Under the pieces are notes generated by a model, which was given only the letters and a program-made list of their open reading frames with translations, did not search any database and was not told the origin of the DNA. The translations under genes were made by a program, and so were the position numbers. A stretch of DNA of 64,000 nt. Origin: Collybiopsis luxurians FD-317 M1 (taxonomy: Eukaryota > Basidiomycota > Agaricomycetes > Agaricales > Omphalotaceae). Where the stretch lies: assembly GCA_000827265.1 (NCBI GenBank), contig KN834772.1, positions 423,526 through 487,525 of the forward strand, in the 5' to 3' direction. Shown piece by piece: positions 11,866 to 23,921 of the stretch. Numbering within the stretch: the first letter of the stretch is position 1; the number at the start of each line of letters is the position of its first letter.

Positions 11866-12197
11866 GAAATAAGGGATATTACTTTATGAACTTTACTTGT
11901 CCATCCTAACGATGTAGGCGAATTCATCGGCGGCAAGAAAGGTAGAGCTCTCATCCACAACCAAGGGCTGCATTTGAACTTACAGCTTTGACCTCGACCG
12001 AGGTTCAGGCAGGCTGCAGTGTGTGGTTAGGTCTTGGTTAGGTCTGGTTCTCCGCATTAATGGTTCATATTGTTTAGGAACTCTGGTTATTATATGTAGT
12101 AACCTGCCAAGCTGTCTCACGTCACAACTGGTCAATCCCTTACAGTTCATCAGATACAATCGGCAAACACAGGCGGCTGTGTTTTACAATCACAGAA

Positions 12198-12206
12198 ATA
12201 TATAAA
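12198..12206 (+). promoter_or_regulatory. TATA-like box of unknown-family gene copy 2
   Basis: TATATAAAT lies about 75 bp before the ATG at 12280, in the same context as at 7918-7926. Confidence 0.5.
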
Positions 12207-12279
12207 TCCCAATCTCAGTTGATGAGCATGCGTGTCTACATACTCACCGCACTTCCCTATTCATACCAGGGGTTGAAAA

Positions 12280-14220
12280 ATGGATCGTCAGCTGGTCTCA
12301 GTTTCGACACTATCGCTTCAAGAAACGGTGTCATCGGGGGAGTATTCTTCGTCTACTGTTAGTAGGAGCACGTTCAATGGTCTTGGCTCTCTATCAGGCA
12401 GAGCCCTTCTCAATTTTGGGAAGTTAACACTCAAAGGGGTCGAGCAACTCATCATCTCTCGTCGGCTTGCCACTATCTTCCCGAATTTCCCTCATCATGA
12501 GAGTGATCATATTCCTGGATTACATTCCATGTATGCCGACCTATTGGAGCTGTCAAGGTACTGTGTTTACCCCCAGTTCAATAACCATGGTTTATGACCA
12601 TACCAACAGGATCCATATGTATCCTAAACTTATGCGAATTCGCGCCCTGCAGATATTGATGAGACAAATCGCTTGCCGATCAACAACACATTTTCTCAAG
12701 GCTTTGTTGACTTGGCCAGTAGTCGAAACTGAGTTATTGATTTCGGAAATCCTGCCCTGGTTCAATCCAATAAGGTTCTCGATTCTTGCCCACAGGTTGT
12801 TCTTTCTTGAGAAGGAAATCTGATTAATTCAATCACAGACCTTATAGAGCTGAAAATGTTGTTGAAAATCCAATCCTTTCTGCGTATCGAGACCACCTCT
12901 CAAAATGGGAAGATCATTCAGTAACCCCTATCATTGACTTTCTACGAGTCTTTGCCTGTTCCACTGAACAGGGATGGTCGACCATTCTCAACTGTGGCTG
13001 CCTTGACTTACTGCTACAGCTATATGTCTCTGATTTTCAAGATCCTATGACTGCAGACTCAAATTCCAGTACCAAGTCTTTCAGCAAATCTAGTATCTCT
13101 GCTGCTTGTAATTCATTCATCATGGAGGCACTGGGAAATGAACGCAGTCGCAAGGTGATTGAATTGCATCCATTACAGGGTTTGTGGCCTCTATGGCCTA
13201 TGCTTCCCTTCCGAAATATCATTGTCTCTCGGAATCGGTGCTTGCAGCGTCGCGAGATGTGGCTCTCAGTTGAAAAAAAGCATATCCAGTGGCGAATTAG
13301 TTCCGTATATGATATGCTGGTGAATGAACGACCTGCTTTCTTTAGTAGAGTCCGCACAACACTTGCAGCTGAATCCTTTCTTCTGGATTTAATCATAGAT
13401 TTGCTTGAGTTCTCAGGGTAAGGATGTTCTTGAATCTCTGAATTCTTTTCATTAATAAAATAAGTTTTATTCAGATCCTCTGTGTTAGATGATGAAACTT
13501 GTTTCCGAGCTCTGAGATCCATGCACAAGCTATGGTCCCGCATTTATAATGTGGAATTGACATCGGGGATAAGAATGTACATTCAAGAGATGCCTGAAGA
13601 CCACGTTCGAGAAATATTCATCCGGATTGTTTGTAGGCTTACTCTACTGTCGTGTGTCTCAAGTTATAGCACATTTGGCAAAGCCCTGACCACAATATTG
13701 CAGAGTTCGTGCCCAAAAGTCTGAGCCATTTTTTGAGCCATGTCATCGAAATTGCCTTAGAGATGGCTGCCCACTTGAATTAGACGGTGTTATACACTTC
13801 ATTCACTGGCTCACGAGAGCCTCTCAAACTGATGAATTACTCTGTCAGTGGCTCATTGATGGTTATATGCTCCAACTTCTGGACACAATTACTACACATT
13901 TATTTTCTTATGGAGCCCTTAGCTCACAAGAAGCTGTTAATCTGCAGGAAGGCCAGGAACAGCATATGGTTGCTCATCACAGTTCCATATCTCATGGGCC
14001 TCACTATAGAGCCCTTGTACTTTCAATGGCGCAGAAATTGTTTACTAAAAATCCAAAGGATATTGCATCCTTGATCCCCTCCCCCCCTAACCAGTGCTTG
14101 GAATTTGAGGTTGTGGAAGAGCATGATGATCATGACTGGGCAGAAGTGTGGTTAAATTCTTCTGTATTTCACACAAAAGAGCATGACCACAGAAAGGATG
14201 TGTATTCATGGATCATGTAG
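12280..14220 (+). CDS. Unrecognised multi-exon family, copy 2 (571 residues)
   Basis: This is a paralog of the gene at 8000-9977 with identical intron positions and phases. Exons 12280-12557, 12610-12774, 12839-13417, 13475-13651 and 13704-14220 give 1716 nt without a stop. The N-terminus MDRQLVSVSTLSLQETVSSG and the block LQGLWPLWPMLPF are kept. Exon 5 again carries the cluster SEPFFEPCHRNCLRDGCP followed by LELDGVIHFIHWL. The last exon has diverged most: an acidic, His-rich segment replaces part of copy 1, and the end is DVYSWIM. Both reading frame and splice sites are preserved, which argues that the copy is functional. Function unknown. Confidence 0.83.
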
Positions 14221-16588
14221 TAATTTGAAACTCAGTATTGCATCCACAAATAATAGCTCGTCAAGAAAGCCTAGGCCAATTTTAAAGAAATGAGATTCAC
14301 ATCTGGTCCAGGGATCAGTGATCCTTAATCAATACTTTAAGTCCCACAGCCCAGAAAATAAGGTTCCAATGTCTCAGAAACAGGCAACTTGTTAACAGCA
14401 AATTGCAAAAGAAATGAAACTGTAGGTTTTTTTCCCGCAGTTGCTGCATTAGATTTTTTTGCATGATCGAATGGTCTTTCAGGTCTTCTGAAGTCGATGT
14501 TGAAGAAAGAGAAGGTTGATGACCTTGACAAATGCTCCTGTACTTATTTGGGCAGATCCGGTCAAAATTTTTGTAATGAGCTTGTAGGAAAATGGTGATA
14601 GCATCGGCTGATCCAATGACTCTTCTGAACTCAGCTCTTGAAAATTGAAACTATCGAAGATGAGGCTCTACTATATTTTGGGAAATTGCTAAACTGCAGT
14701 GGATATGGAAAGGAAGTTTGCAAAGTGGAGACACTGAAGTTAGGATGAGGGATGACTATCATGGCCTCGTGGATTGAGGATATTGTACTGGATGGTGGTG
14801 TTTAGTAACATCACATAATAACCATGGTACTGACGAAAGTTCAGAAAGACATGAGTAACACCTAGAACTTGTCTCGAACAGGCCAAGAAAGCAGAACTTG
14901 CTATTTTCCCAGACTCTTCAGAATCACCGGGTCGGATTGCAACTCCTGGGCCTCTAAACCAGCTTCGCATTGGCTTTACCTGGATCCACTCTAAAATCCT
15001 GAAACTTGGTTGAACTAAAGTTAGAATATGTTTACAATATATAGAAAAAATGGAGCTCATCCGCTTCATAATGCAAAAGTTTTTCTATACCAACATTTTT
15101 GGAATGCATTATGCATATGATCAAGAGTTGGTGCTATGTTTTTTTGTAGGAAGAAATACCTTGATAGACATATTAATTCAGAGTAGAAGTGAAGACTAAT
15201 TCAAATAAAGAGTGTTTAGTGAACAAAAATATAATATGTGAAATTTAAAGTATAATCCTGGACAATTGCAAGACAATTGGCTATTGAGCCGGTAGGAGTC
15301 AACTGTGAGCCAGCTCCATGCCGCGATGTTCAGCTTGGAGCCGTGGGAAGCTGGCTCACATGCGGACGCCCACTGGCTGACCGGCTCGGCTGTAATAGCT
15401 GGCTTATTTGTGAGCTGCGGCAACACTAGTCATAACACGCTGCAGCCCCGTTTCAAATAGATCTAACTATCATGTATTGTATTTCCCTCATCCGTTTGCC
15501 TCCTTCCTGCTCCCACTACAAGGTCGAACAGAAATTTATCTGTGTTTTCTGCCTTTCTTGAATGACACTCCGATGAGTATTCCAACAGGGTTTACATGTT
15601 TTACTCTGTACTATGGAAGGCAAGTCGTTTATGTAAGGAAAACAGTGCTTGCTTTTGAACACATCTTTTCCAAATCTTTTCTTTTTTTCTCATTTTTTTC
15701 TTCAACATCTAAGTCTCAATGTCCCGTTTGAACAACTTTTGGGTCACATCTTATGTTTGCACACAACTCACCAAGGACTCTAAATTTTATACTCTTCTAT
15801 TCTGGGTTTGTACTCCCATGTGCAAGGTGCAGTGGTGCACTTTCACAAGTCACTTACCTGAATCTAAAGGCCTTCGGGTCTTGAACTGATGGTTGTTAAT
15901 GGTAACTTCAAATTACTTGAAGTGTATGGAGTGTAATTCTAGACCCATTCATTTCTATCATTGGCTTCATCTGGAATTCAAAACCTCTGTGAATCTGAGC
16001 TCCGTTTGCCTAAGTACCAGTGTGATAACTGGGCAGATGTATGGCTAAATCTTTCAGTATTTTGTGCTAAGGTACGCGGCCCCAGAAGTGATGTGTATTT
16101 AGAACTTTTTTCATTTACAATTATTTACCTCGTCTCAGCCTCTATATCTTTATGCAGTTAAAGACATGAGATTCATCATAGGATGCCGGCGCTTTGTAGG
16201 CACAGCTTTGACCTCCAAGTGACCATTCACAAGCATGACTACACTGAATTTCAGTGAATTGGTGCGTTACTCCATGTTTCTAATGAATACATATTACATA
16301 CTGTATACAGGGGCTTTGAAGAAAAATATCACAAGGGTCTATACATCTTAACGGTAGATAGAGCTTAATAAAATGTAGACCCCTATTTATTCAGCGACAG
16401 TGTGAATATCATGCTCCGAGTCGGGCTTCAACAAATAGAAATTAGAATCAGTCAGCAATTTAGAGGCCAAGACTTCAACTTACTGATGTAATATTATTTG
16501 ATCGCGTTATGCCGATTACTCTTGGAGCTGTTGATTTCAATGGCACCAGCTTCACCTAACATAGAAAGGAAAAGTTTGCCTAGTTCAG
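14221..16588. other. Gene-poor region downstream of copy 2
   Basis: Apart from the short relic at 15968-16115, I see AT-rich non-coding sequence with poly-T runs. No intact exon, RNA gene or terminal repeat is apparent. Confidence 0.5.
15968..16115 (+). pseudogene. Relic of the C-terminal exon of the unknown family
   Basis: The translated fragment contains IQNLCESELRLPKYQ, then CDNWADVWLNLSVF and SDVYLELF. It aligns with the end of copy 1 (IQNSKPLWEFELRFSKQQ, HDNWADLWLEPSV, NDVYSWIK). Upstream exons are missing. It is evidence for a fourth copy in this block that has almost disappeared. Confidence 0.8.
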
Positions 16589-18571
16589 CTAGCTACTCAG
16601 ACTCATAACACTTTGAAGCTTTACCGAGTTACCATGCTCCAACGAAGTCCAAGAATCTACTGGATGAATAACATCATCTTGATGCCCACTAGTGCTTGGT
16701 CGGGCCTTTTTTACGACCGAGCTGCTGTTTGCTGCTGCGAAGAAACTGGTTGACTGTGTAGTACCACCCATTGACATTGTCTCAGGACCTGAGCCCAATA
16801 CACTCCTTTCATTCAAAGTCACAAGAACAGCATTGATATAGACTTCGAATGCCAAACTAAGTCAATAATCAGACACAGTAGACACAAGAAAATAATCTAC
16901 CTTTGGGGACAAGCATGCGGACCCCTGTGTATGCCAGACTTGATGAAGTCACATACTATTGATTGATTGTCTCTGTCAATCCTCTACAACTTGATAAACT
17001 GAGAAGTTAGACACACTGATATCAGCACCGCCATTGCGGCCATGCTAATTGCGGCTGGATTAGTACAGGCGAAATATAGTCATTAAGAAAGACATGAAAC
17101 ATGTCCTAACCTTGTTAGCAATCCAGTTGAAACTGTGTAGAGAATGAGAGTATTGATGGCTGATGCAGTTCTGGTAGCATTTGTAAATAGTTGTCAGACT
17201 CTAAAACTGATGGTACTGCAGTTCTAGATTAACCTTTTATAGGCGGCGTGTTTGTGGTACTTCCATAACAGTAGAACGAGGATAGCCGAAATGCCTGTAT
17301 CAGCAACCGCTGACAAAATAACAAATGCATAGGTAATAGCCTGAATGAAACTACTATTGAGGTGTGATGAAACCTGGAACTAAGTCTTCATACTTTGTAT
17401 GCCTCAATACCTGTAGGGGTCAAAGTTGTTCTGTACTAGAGTTGTAGTAGAATTTCATTCCAGGTAAGAATAAAATACATACGCGGCAGTAGGCAGCCCT
17501 GTTTGTAAGGTGAATGACAATCCTTTAGTCATAATACCACTTGGATGTGTTAGTATGTGATCTTACAAATGCTGACAACTTAATCACCAAAGTTTTCAGC
17601 ACAACATATTACACAACAACGAGGCTGAGACTCACCAACAGCTCCGAGGGTGAGGATGCTCTGGAAACCAAGATTGTGTCAGCCCCGTTATGGTTGAGCT
17701 GAAACAGAAACACACCGCTGTTAAAGTTACCAATACATTCTTGCTCACTGCAACCAAGTTGATTAAAACACAAGTTCTCAAATTAATGGGGTTTGAGGTG
17801 ATCTTACGGCTCCAAATCCTGAAACAGTAGAAGCTTTTACCGTACCAATTAAAATATTTAAGTGGTTGAAGTATCCAGAGAGGGAAGTAGAAGATAGAAG
17901 CATACCTACGGACAATCGTCTCGACAACAGCCTGCATAGAGATCAATCATTAGTTCCTGCCTCCAGTTTGAGCAATAAACTTACTTCAATCAGGAAAGAT
18001 ACCTGGTTCAAGTTGGCGGGAGTTTGCAGAACAGGTTTTTGAATCAGGATGAACTACTCACTATAAAAGCCCTACGGTAAAATGTAAAGATCAGTGTCCT
18101 TAGTTACCATATTATGAGTTAGATGGCTTGGCTCACCAGTACACAGAGCCAGAAATTATATCGTCGGGATTTGAAATATCAACGCGATACAAGGAAAGTG
18201 CAGTAAAAGCACTGTCTGTAGTATCAAGAACCCTGCAGGATAGGTATACATGAAAGAATATTATCAAGTGATGGCATGATGGCAAATTACCATAACGCAA
18301 AGACCTGGTTTCACACAGGGCAAGTAAGAGGGGCGGACGAAAATTGTGACCGAGCGGATGAAACGTACCGTAACCTTGAGGAATACAGGGTCTTTACGGG
18401 CCCGTTCAGACCTGAAGTATGATATAGTCTGCAACGAAGTCAGACCATAAAATCTAGAAAAAGGTGTCACTACTAAAAGTACCAATGGCTCGATATTGGA
18501 AAGCCTCACATTGCAGCGAGATACACACTGACAAAGATGCCTAGGGCCGTTGTTTCTGCTACAGATGGCAT
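16589..18571 (-). CDS. DUF6534-type multi-pass membrane protein with many tiny exons
   Basis: The conserved pieces of the basidiomycete DUF6534 family appear in order. They are MPSVAETTALGIFVSVYLAA, FYGLTSLQTISYF, VFALWVLDTTDSAFTALSLY, SFYCFRIWS, AITYAFVILSAVADTGISA, SAINTLILYTVSTGLLT and the C-terminal YINAVLVTLNERS. Exons I could phase: 18571-18510, 18453-18369, 18304-18291 (14 nt), 18232-18137, 18071-18062 (10 nt), 18002-17985 (18 nt), 17931-17906 and 17833-17808 (26 nt each). Several more follow down to the last exon near 16855-16589. Two junctions in the second half (around 17400 and 17060) remain unresolved, so exact length is uncertain. Hydrophobic segments dominate, as expected for about seven helices. 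The cellular role of this family is unknown. Confidence 0.75.
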
Positions 18572-19600
18572 TTTTCTGGAAAAGTGATGGTTCGAAATAG
18601 GAGCAACGGACTCTAGAGCAAAACCTTGTGGGCTACAAAGCTTATATCGCTGGCCGTTGAACAAATTCTTGTATTATATTTTAATGTATCAAACAATACA
18701 CTCACCTGGTTCCCAGTCAAATAGAAAGATATTCTTGATCGTCTGCACGTGCACTGATATTCGTACAAGTATGAGAGCTAAGCATATACATATGAACAAG
18801 TCCGATGAGACTGCGGACAAAAATTTTATCTAATGGAGCATCAAAGAAATTCACTGTAGAGGAGTCAGAGTTCCTATGTGAAATGTTGGCTGATATCCAG
18901 GGAAAGGAAGGAAGAAGTTGATGCCAGGAAGATACCGAAGTCCCCTGTTCGGGTAACTCGAAATGGGATCAGGTCTAGTCTCCAACGAAGCCGCTGATGA
19001 TCACAAGCGATGACGACAACAAGCGATGCGTGCATATGATAATCCAATGTTGATCTGGGTTTACTTACTCCGTCGTATTAATTTGGTATGAATAACAGAT
19101 AGACATATTGATAGATCATAGTTGACGATAGTGCTTTAAATCACCGCTAGAAGCATGACACCCACTGACGATGGACAAAATTCCCCCCTGCGGAATGAAC
19201 AACCGGAAAACAAAAATTCAGTTGAGAGGCGCATATACTCAACATTCAGTCTAATTGAATTATAGCCTATCGGCACCCATGCTGAATTTCTGTTTTTCAG
19301 CGTTCTATTCCGCTGCGTGGAATTATTTCCACTGTTGGAGTGACAGCATGCTATAAACATAGAATAAATCATGTATGTGCCAAATGAGTACTCCGGAATT
19401 CACGGTATTTACCGGACCCTCTACACAAGCACTGATAAATTATCCTCACTTGAAGGAATCAGCACGGTTAGACAAAGAGGCATTATCGCTGTCCTAAATT
19501 ACTACTGAGCCGGTTTCAAGCATACATTGATATATTCGTGTAAAACTGACACTGGCTGGCTAAACTTGTCTATATCATATCAACACTAGAATTTCGGTAG
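18572..19600. other. Intergenic region upstream of DUF6534 gene
   Basis: This region lies between the DUF6534 start and the KAPA synthase stop. I see no exon with family resemblance, no repeat matching elsewhere in the window and no RNA gene. Confidence 0.5.
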
Positions 19601-21042
19601 CTACAAGTTTGCCCTCAGCTGTTGAGAGCCATAATCCCGAGCCCATCTAGCAATCCTTTCAATCAGTTCATCCATCTCTCCCCGTGTGTTTCCTGAATGA
19701 ATAGTAACACGTATTCTATCCTGCCCCTTTGGTACAACAGGGTATGGTATTTCCTGAGCGCTGTAGCCCAACGAACGAAGGTGTTCCGCTAGCAGTCCAG
19801 AAGCAGGCGTGAGGATAGGGAAGATAGGCGAGAAAAGATCAGATGGTATGCCTCTTTGACTTGGCTGCTTAGGAATAGAAACAATTCCTGGTTGCAAGCT
19901 TCGTGTCTTTTCGAAGAATTGAGTGGAAAAGTAACGAATGTTTTCTTGTAGACGCTGAGCTAGCTATGTGCAAAGGACCACATCTTGAGCAAACATGTTC
20001 ATCTACGACACAAATATATACCTCATTCCCTGCCGAACTTGAACGGAACTCGAAAGTTGCATTTAGGGCCATGACTGCAAAATATGGCAGAGAAGTACTG
20101 TATATGAACGGTCGCCCATAGTTGATGAGGTACCGACGAACAGTAGGCGAGGTTAAAATAACAGCTAAAGAAAGCAATTGGATTTAGTGATGTGTAAACG
20201 GCAGGGAGTTTCGAGGCAAATGACATACCACCAGCGCAGGCGCGAGCCTTACCAAACGTATGGATTACTGTCTGGATATGACTTTCGAGACCCAGAAGAG
20301 AGACATATCCTCTTCCTTGGACACCACAAAGACCGCTTGTGTGTGCCTCGTCAACCACGATATGTCTGGATATTTTGGGTATAGTTTTATTCACAATGGT
20401 TACAATATCGGGAAGAGGTGAGAAGTCTCCGTCCATACTATAGAGACTCTCAACCGCAATAAAAACTGTTTGTCTGCCCTCCTGAACTACAGGATGATCT
20501 TGGACCACACGCAGAAGGATCCGCTGCAAGCTGTCGACGGAATTGTGTTCAAAAGGATAGAGTGCGCCGCGAGCCCGAGAACTTGCGATGCCATCCATAA
20601 TAGAGGCATGAACTAGCTCGTCATATACTATCACATCGCCTTGCTGTGGGATAGCTCCGAAAAATGCAGTATTTGCGTCGTACCCAGAGTTGCAGAGAAG
20701 CGCAGCTGGGACATTGAAAAACGACATCATTCGAGATTCAAATTCTACATGAGCAGGTGTGTTTCCGCTCAAGAGACGAGAACCTGAGGATCCCATGACA
20801 AAGGGCTCCTGGGACAAGCGTTCGAGGAATAACTCTCGCAAGCGAGGGTCAGAGGAAAGCCCAAGGTAATCATTAGAGAAGAAGTCGGGCCCCCACATTG
20901 GCTCGAGAGCGCGAAGATCGCGACTCAGGGTCCGCAATCCATTGCGTTCCCTATTGGAAAGTGCGGCCTCAAGTTTGGGCTCAAGTGTAGGTCTAGTCAT
21001 ATTGAACAGTTCGGGAGGCTTGGGAAGGGATATTATAGGCAC
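19601..21042 (-). CDS. bioF: 8-amino-7-oxononanoate (KAPA) synthase, class II PLP enzyme
   Basis: The enzyme condenses pimeloyl-CoA (or an equivalent thioester) with alanine to give KAPA, the first ring-forming step of biotin synthesis. Exons 21042-20229, 20164-20022 and 19963-19601 give 1320 nt (439 residues). Visible features are FFSNDYLGLSSDPRLRE, GSSGSRLLSGNTPAHVEFE, CNSGYDANTAFFGAIPQQGD, VDEAHTSGLCGVQGRG and HTFGKARACAGAVILTSP. The last holds the PLP lysine and is rebuilt across intron 1. The C-terminus ends in ANL, which is not a standard peroxisomal signal, although some fungal BioF proteins are peroxisomal. An alpha-oxoamine synthase for another product cannot be excluded by sequence alone. 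A short-chain dehydrogenase is divergently transcribed 417 bp away. Confidence 0.87.
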
Positions 21043-21459
21043 TATCCTATTTCTTCCTTAATCGTCTATCTATCAAAACAGGAATCCCTACTCCTTCATG
21101 AAACTGGAATCAGCAAATATACTAATAAGCCAAGTTTGTCAAAAAACTCGCAGCATCCCGTTATACAGTGACACCCGCGACAACAATGGACAACAATGAG
21201 CAACTGGAATGATGTCGAGGAAGTGGGGTTGCCGATCACATCACATCTCCATCAACAGACAGATGCTCCATGATACTCCACCGATGGTAGAAGGCTGAGT
21301 ATCAGATAGACAAGATGGGATCAGATTTGAGTTGATTCTAGGATTTCAAATTTAAAAACCCGAAGACGCTTGTTGACCTTGGTAAAGTAACTGGAATACC
21401 GGTTGAATCCGTCCGAAAGAAATATAATAACGGCGTGGTTGAGTTGATATCTCATTACC
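21043..21459. promoter_or_regulatory. Shared divergent promoter region, bioF and SDR
   Basis: These 417 bp separate two head-to-head genes and must contain both promoters. AT-rich stretches lie near 21350. No palindromic operator stands out. Confidence 0.45.
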
Positions 21460-22635
21460 ATGGCCCACAATCTACGTGGTTTTGCTGATGAGGATATTTT
21501 TACAACTCACTACCGCAAAAAGTGCGTTTCGTCATTTCATACTTCTGTCTTATCAGAAGTTCCGGTGTTAATTCCATCTAGTCTATACGACTTCATCAAT
21601 CCGAAGCAGTTCTATGAACCGCAAACATTTCTGGGTAAAGTCGTCTTCATCACTGGAGCATCGAGAGGAATTGGAGCTGAGACAGCATTGCAATATGCTC
21701 GTGCTGGTGCATCAGTGGCTCTAGCCGCTCGACAGCAGACTGCTCTTGATAACGTCAAATCAAGCATATTGCTCGCTGTCCCTAATGCGCATGTCCTAAC
21801 ATACGCCTTGGATGTTACACACGCTCGAGAGGTGGAGAATGCAATTTCTGCTACTGTGGCGGATTTGGGAAGACTCGATATCGTCATTGCCAATGCGGGG
21901 AAAGCGGGAGCTTGGACTGAGCGTGAGTTCGAACCATCTGCCGGAGAACACAAATTGAATTTGTTTTCCAGCTCTACTCAATAAAGATCCGGATGAATGG
22001 TGGTCTGTGGTCGAAGTCAACCTCCGAGGGGTTTTCAATACATTATAGTGAGTTAATGAGACCTCGTTTGGCATCGAGGGCCGTGAACTTGAGGGCTGCA
22101 GTTTTAGTATCCCCCATCTCGTTAAATCGAAAGGTTCAGCTGTGAGCGTTACTTCTAAAGCTGCTCAAATCAGACTACCTTTTGCCAGCGATTACTGTGT
22201 GGCCAAGCATGCTCTAGGAAGATTGGTTGAGCAAATACATCTAGGTATTTCCTGTTACAATCGGGCAACTTTCGGAGTGCGTGCTGACAAGAATTCGCTG
22301 TCTGTTCCAGAGTATCCAGAGATAAAAATCTTCAATTTACATCCTGGATCTCCACCCACCGAAATGGGTCTCGGCACAAACCACCCCATAGCATCGGACC
22401 CTCCTACTGATTCTGTTGAGCTTTCTGCTTCGACGATGCTGTATCTTACCGCCGGTAAAGCAGATTGGCTGGTTGGTCGGTGAGTCCATGACAGTCTTGG
22501 CCTGAGAGTGCCTCTGACGCCTGAAATTTCAGTTACGTTTCTGCAAATTGGGACCTGGAAGAGGTTGAATTGGAATGGAAGGACAAGGTCGTCGATGCGG
22601 ATGCCCTCGTTAGCAAACTGCATATTCCCAAGTAG
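21460..22635 (+). CDS. Short-chain dehydrogenase/reductase (SDR)
   Basis: This is a classical SDR with NAD(P) binding. Exons 21460-21922, 21972-22047, 22102-22244, 22311-22479 and 22533-22635 sum to 954 nt (317 residues). Motifs: TGASRGIG for the nucleotide, IANAG, and the catalytic group with Ser in SVTS and YCVAK. The end is DADALVSKLHIPK. The extreme N-terminus is uncertain. Bases 21522-21560 could be a 39-nt intron (GT...AG, a multiple of three); both versions stay in frame. No membrane or targeting signal is clear. Head-to-head position with bioF is suggestive of joint regulation, but substrate and pathway cannot be inferred from sequence. Confidence 0.85.
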
Positions 22636-23921
22636 TGTTGACGGATATTTCATATTTCATTGTGTCTTCAAGATCGCGAGATCCAAAGTTTAAAGCTGGC
22701 CTTAAGGCTGCGGCAACGTATAGAAGCAGCATTTTACTTTTGCCCACACATTGATTACACGCTGCGGCTGCGCCACACACTATATATAAACCCCTAAGCC
22801 TTGCACTACGCAGGTGTCCCCAAGCTGCGCAGTTGCTGAAGATTCACCGACAGTACCAAAACAGTACGTGTTCTCCTTCGCACCTTGGACGTCACAAATT
22901 AGCTCCTACGCTTTCCGCATCTTGTCAAACCAAGGCCGCTCGCTGCCGAACTCAATCAGAAAATAATACTTATAGAGAAGTTCGGCAAACAGTTCCTGTG
23001 CCGTTCAAGGAAAGAATGCGAATTTGCACAGCACAAATTCTGGCGCACCCCACTCCCAGGATGTCCAGAGTTGAATCTACGAGAGTAATCATTAGCCAGG
23101 AATGACTGAAGAAAAGTTGACAGGTTCTCGAAATGGAAGAGCAGATGCAGCAGATGCCCCTTGAGTAAAGACGACTTCAGTATCAATTCTTCCAGAGAAA
23201 GGCTTCCAATCAAGCCGAGCCGAATACTTTCGGTTACAAGGCCCAACTGCAATTTGGCTGTACAGAAAATCTTGCTCGAGTAGATCCTATCAACTCAACA
23301 CATCGATTAGGCGTCCATGGTTTACAGTTACAGCAAAAAAGCAGAAAGTTCCCCGTTAAACGTGCAGAGCTGTTTGACGGTTTCCTGACCAAGATTGGCA
23401 AGTCTTCCATACTTATGAGTCGGCGGATGAGATTCAGGAGATTCAGGAATTTGATTTTATGTCACTTTTGGTTGGTTCGTGCCGAACGGGAAGCCAACGT
23501 GTTCCTCTAATCGACCAGTCTTCTGCGGCTGCGCCATCTTCATCTTATCTAGAGTTCAGCCCTTTTCGCAGCTAGTCTCGCAATGGGAGAGGGGCGCAAG
23601 AGATCGACTCAATACTTTCTCACGATGCCCTCCTCATGACCATGGGGGAGGATCCACAAACTATAGGAACACGCTGCAACCTCGTTTTGCTGAGCACATC
23701 CTTCTATTCCCATAGATACATTGAAGATGCGCTGCGCAATCTCGGAAATTATCTATCGACTCATCTCAAGATAAACTAGTACATAACAGTCAAAAGAGGG
23801 TTCAAGATTATGGCCTAGAAAAGGGAGAGCTTCTCCGACTGCTCTTCATCACCTCTACACCCGACTCAGCATCGTCGCCTTCTCCATGAAAGTCATAAAT
23901 CCCACCAAAAAACCCAGGAAT
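22636..23921. other. Intergenic region with TATA-like element
   Basis: About 1.3 kb without a convincing gene. A TATATATAAA sequence lies near 22782. A short direct repeat, GAGATTCAG twice, is near 23431. Broken frames between 22830 and 23720 have no recognisable family motif. Confidence 0.4.
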
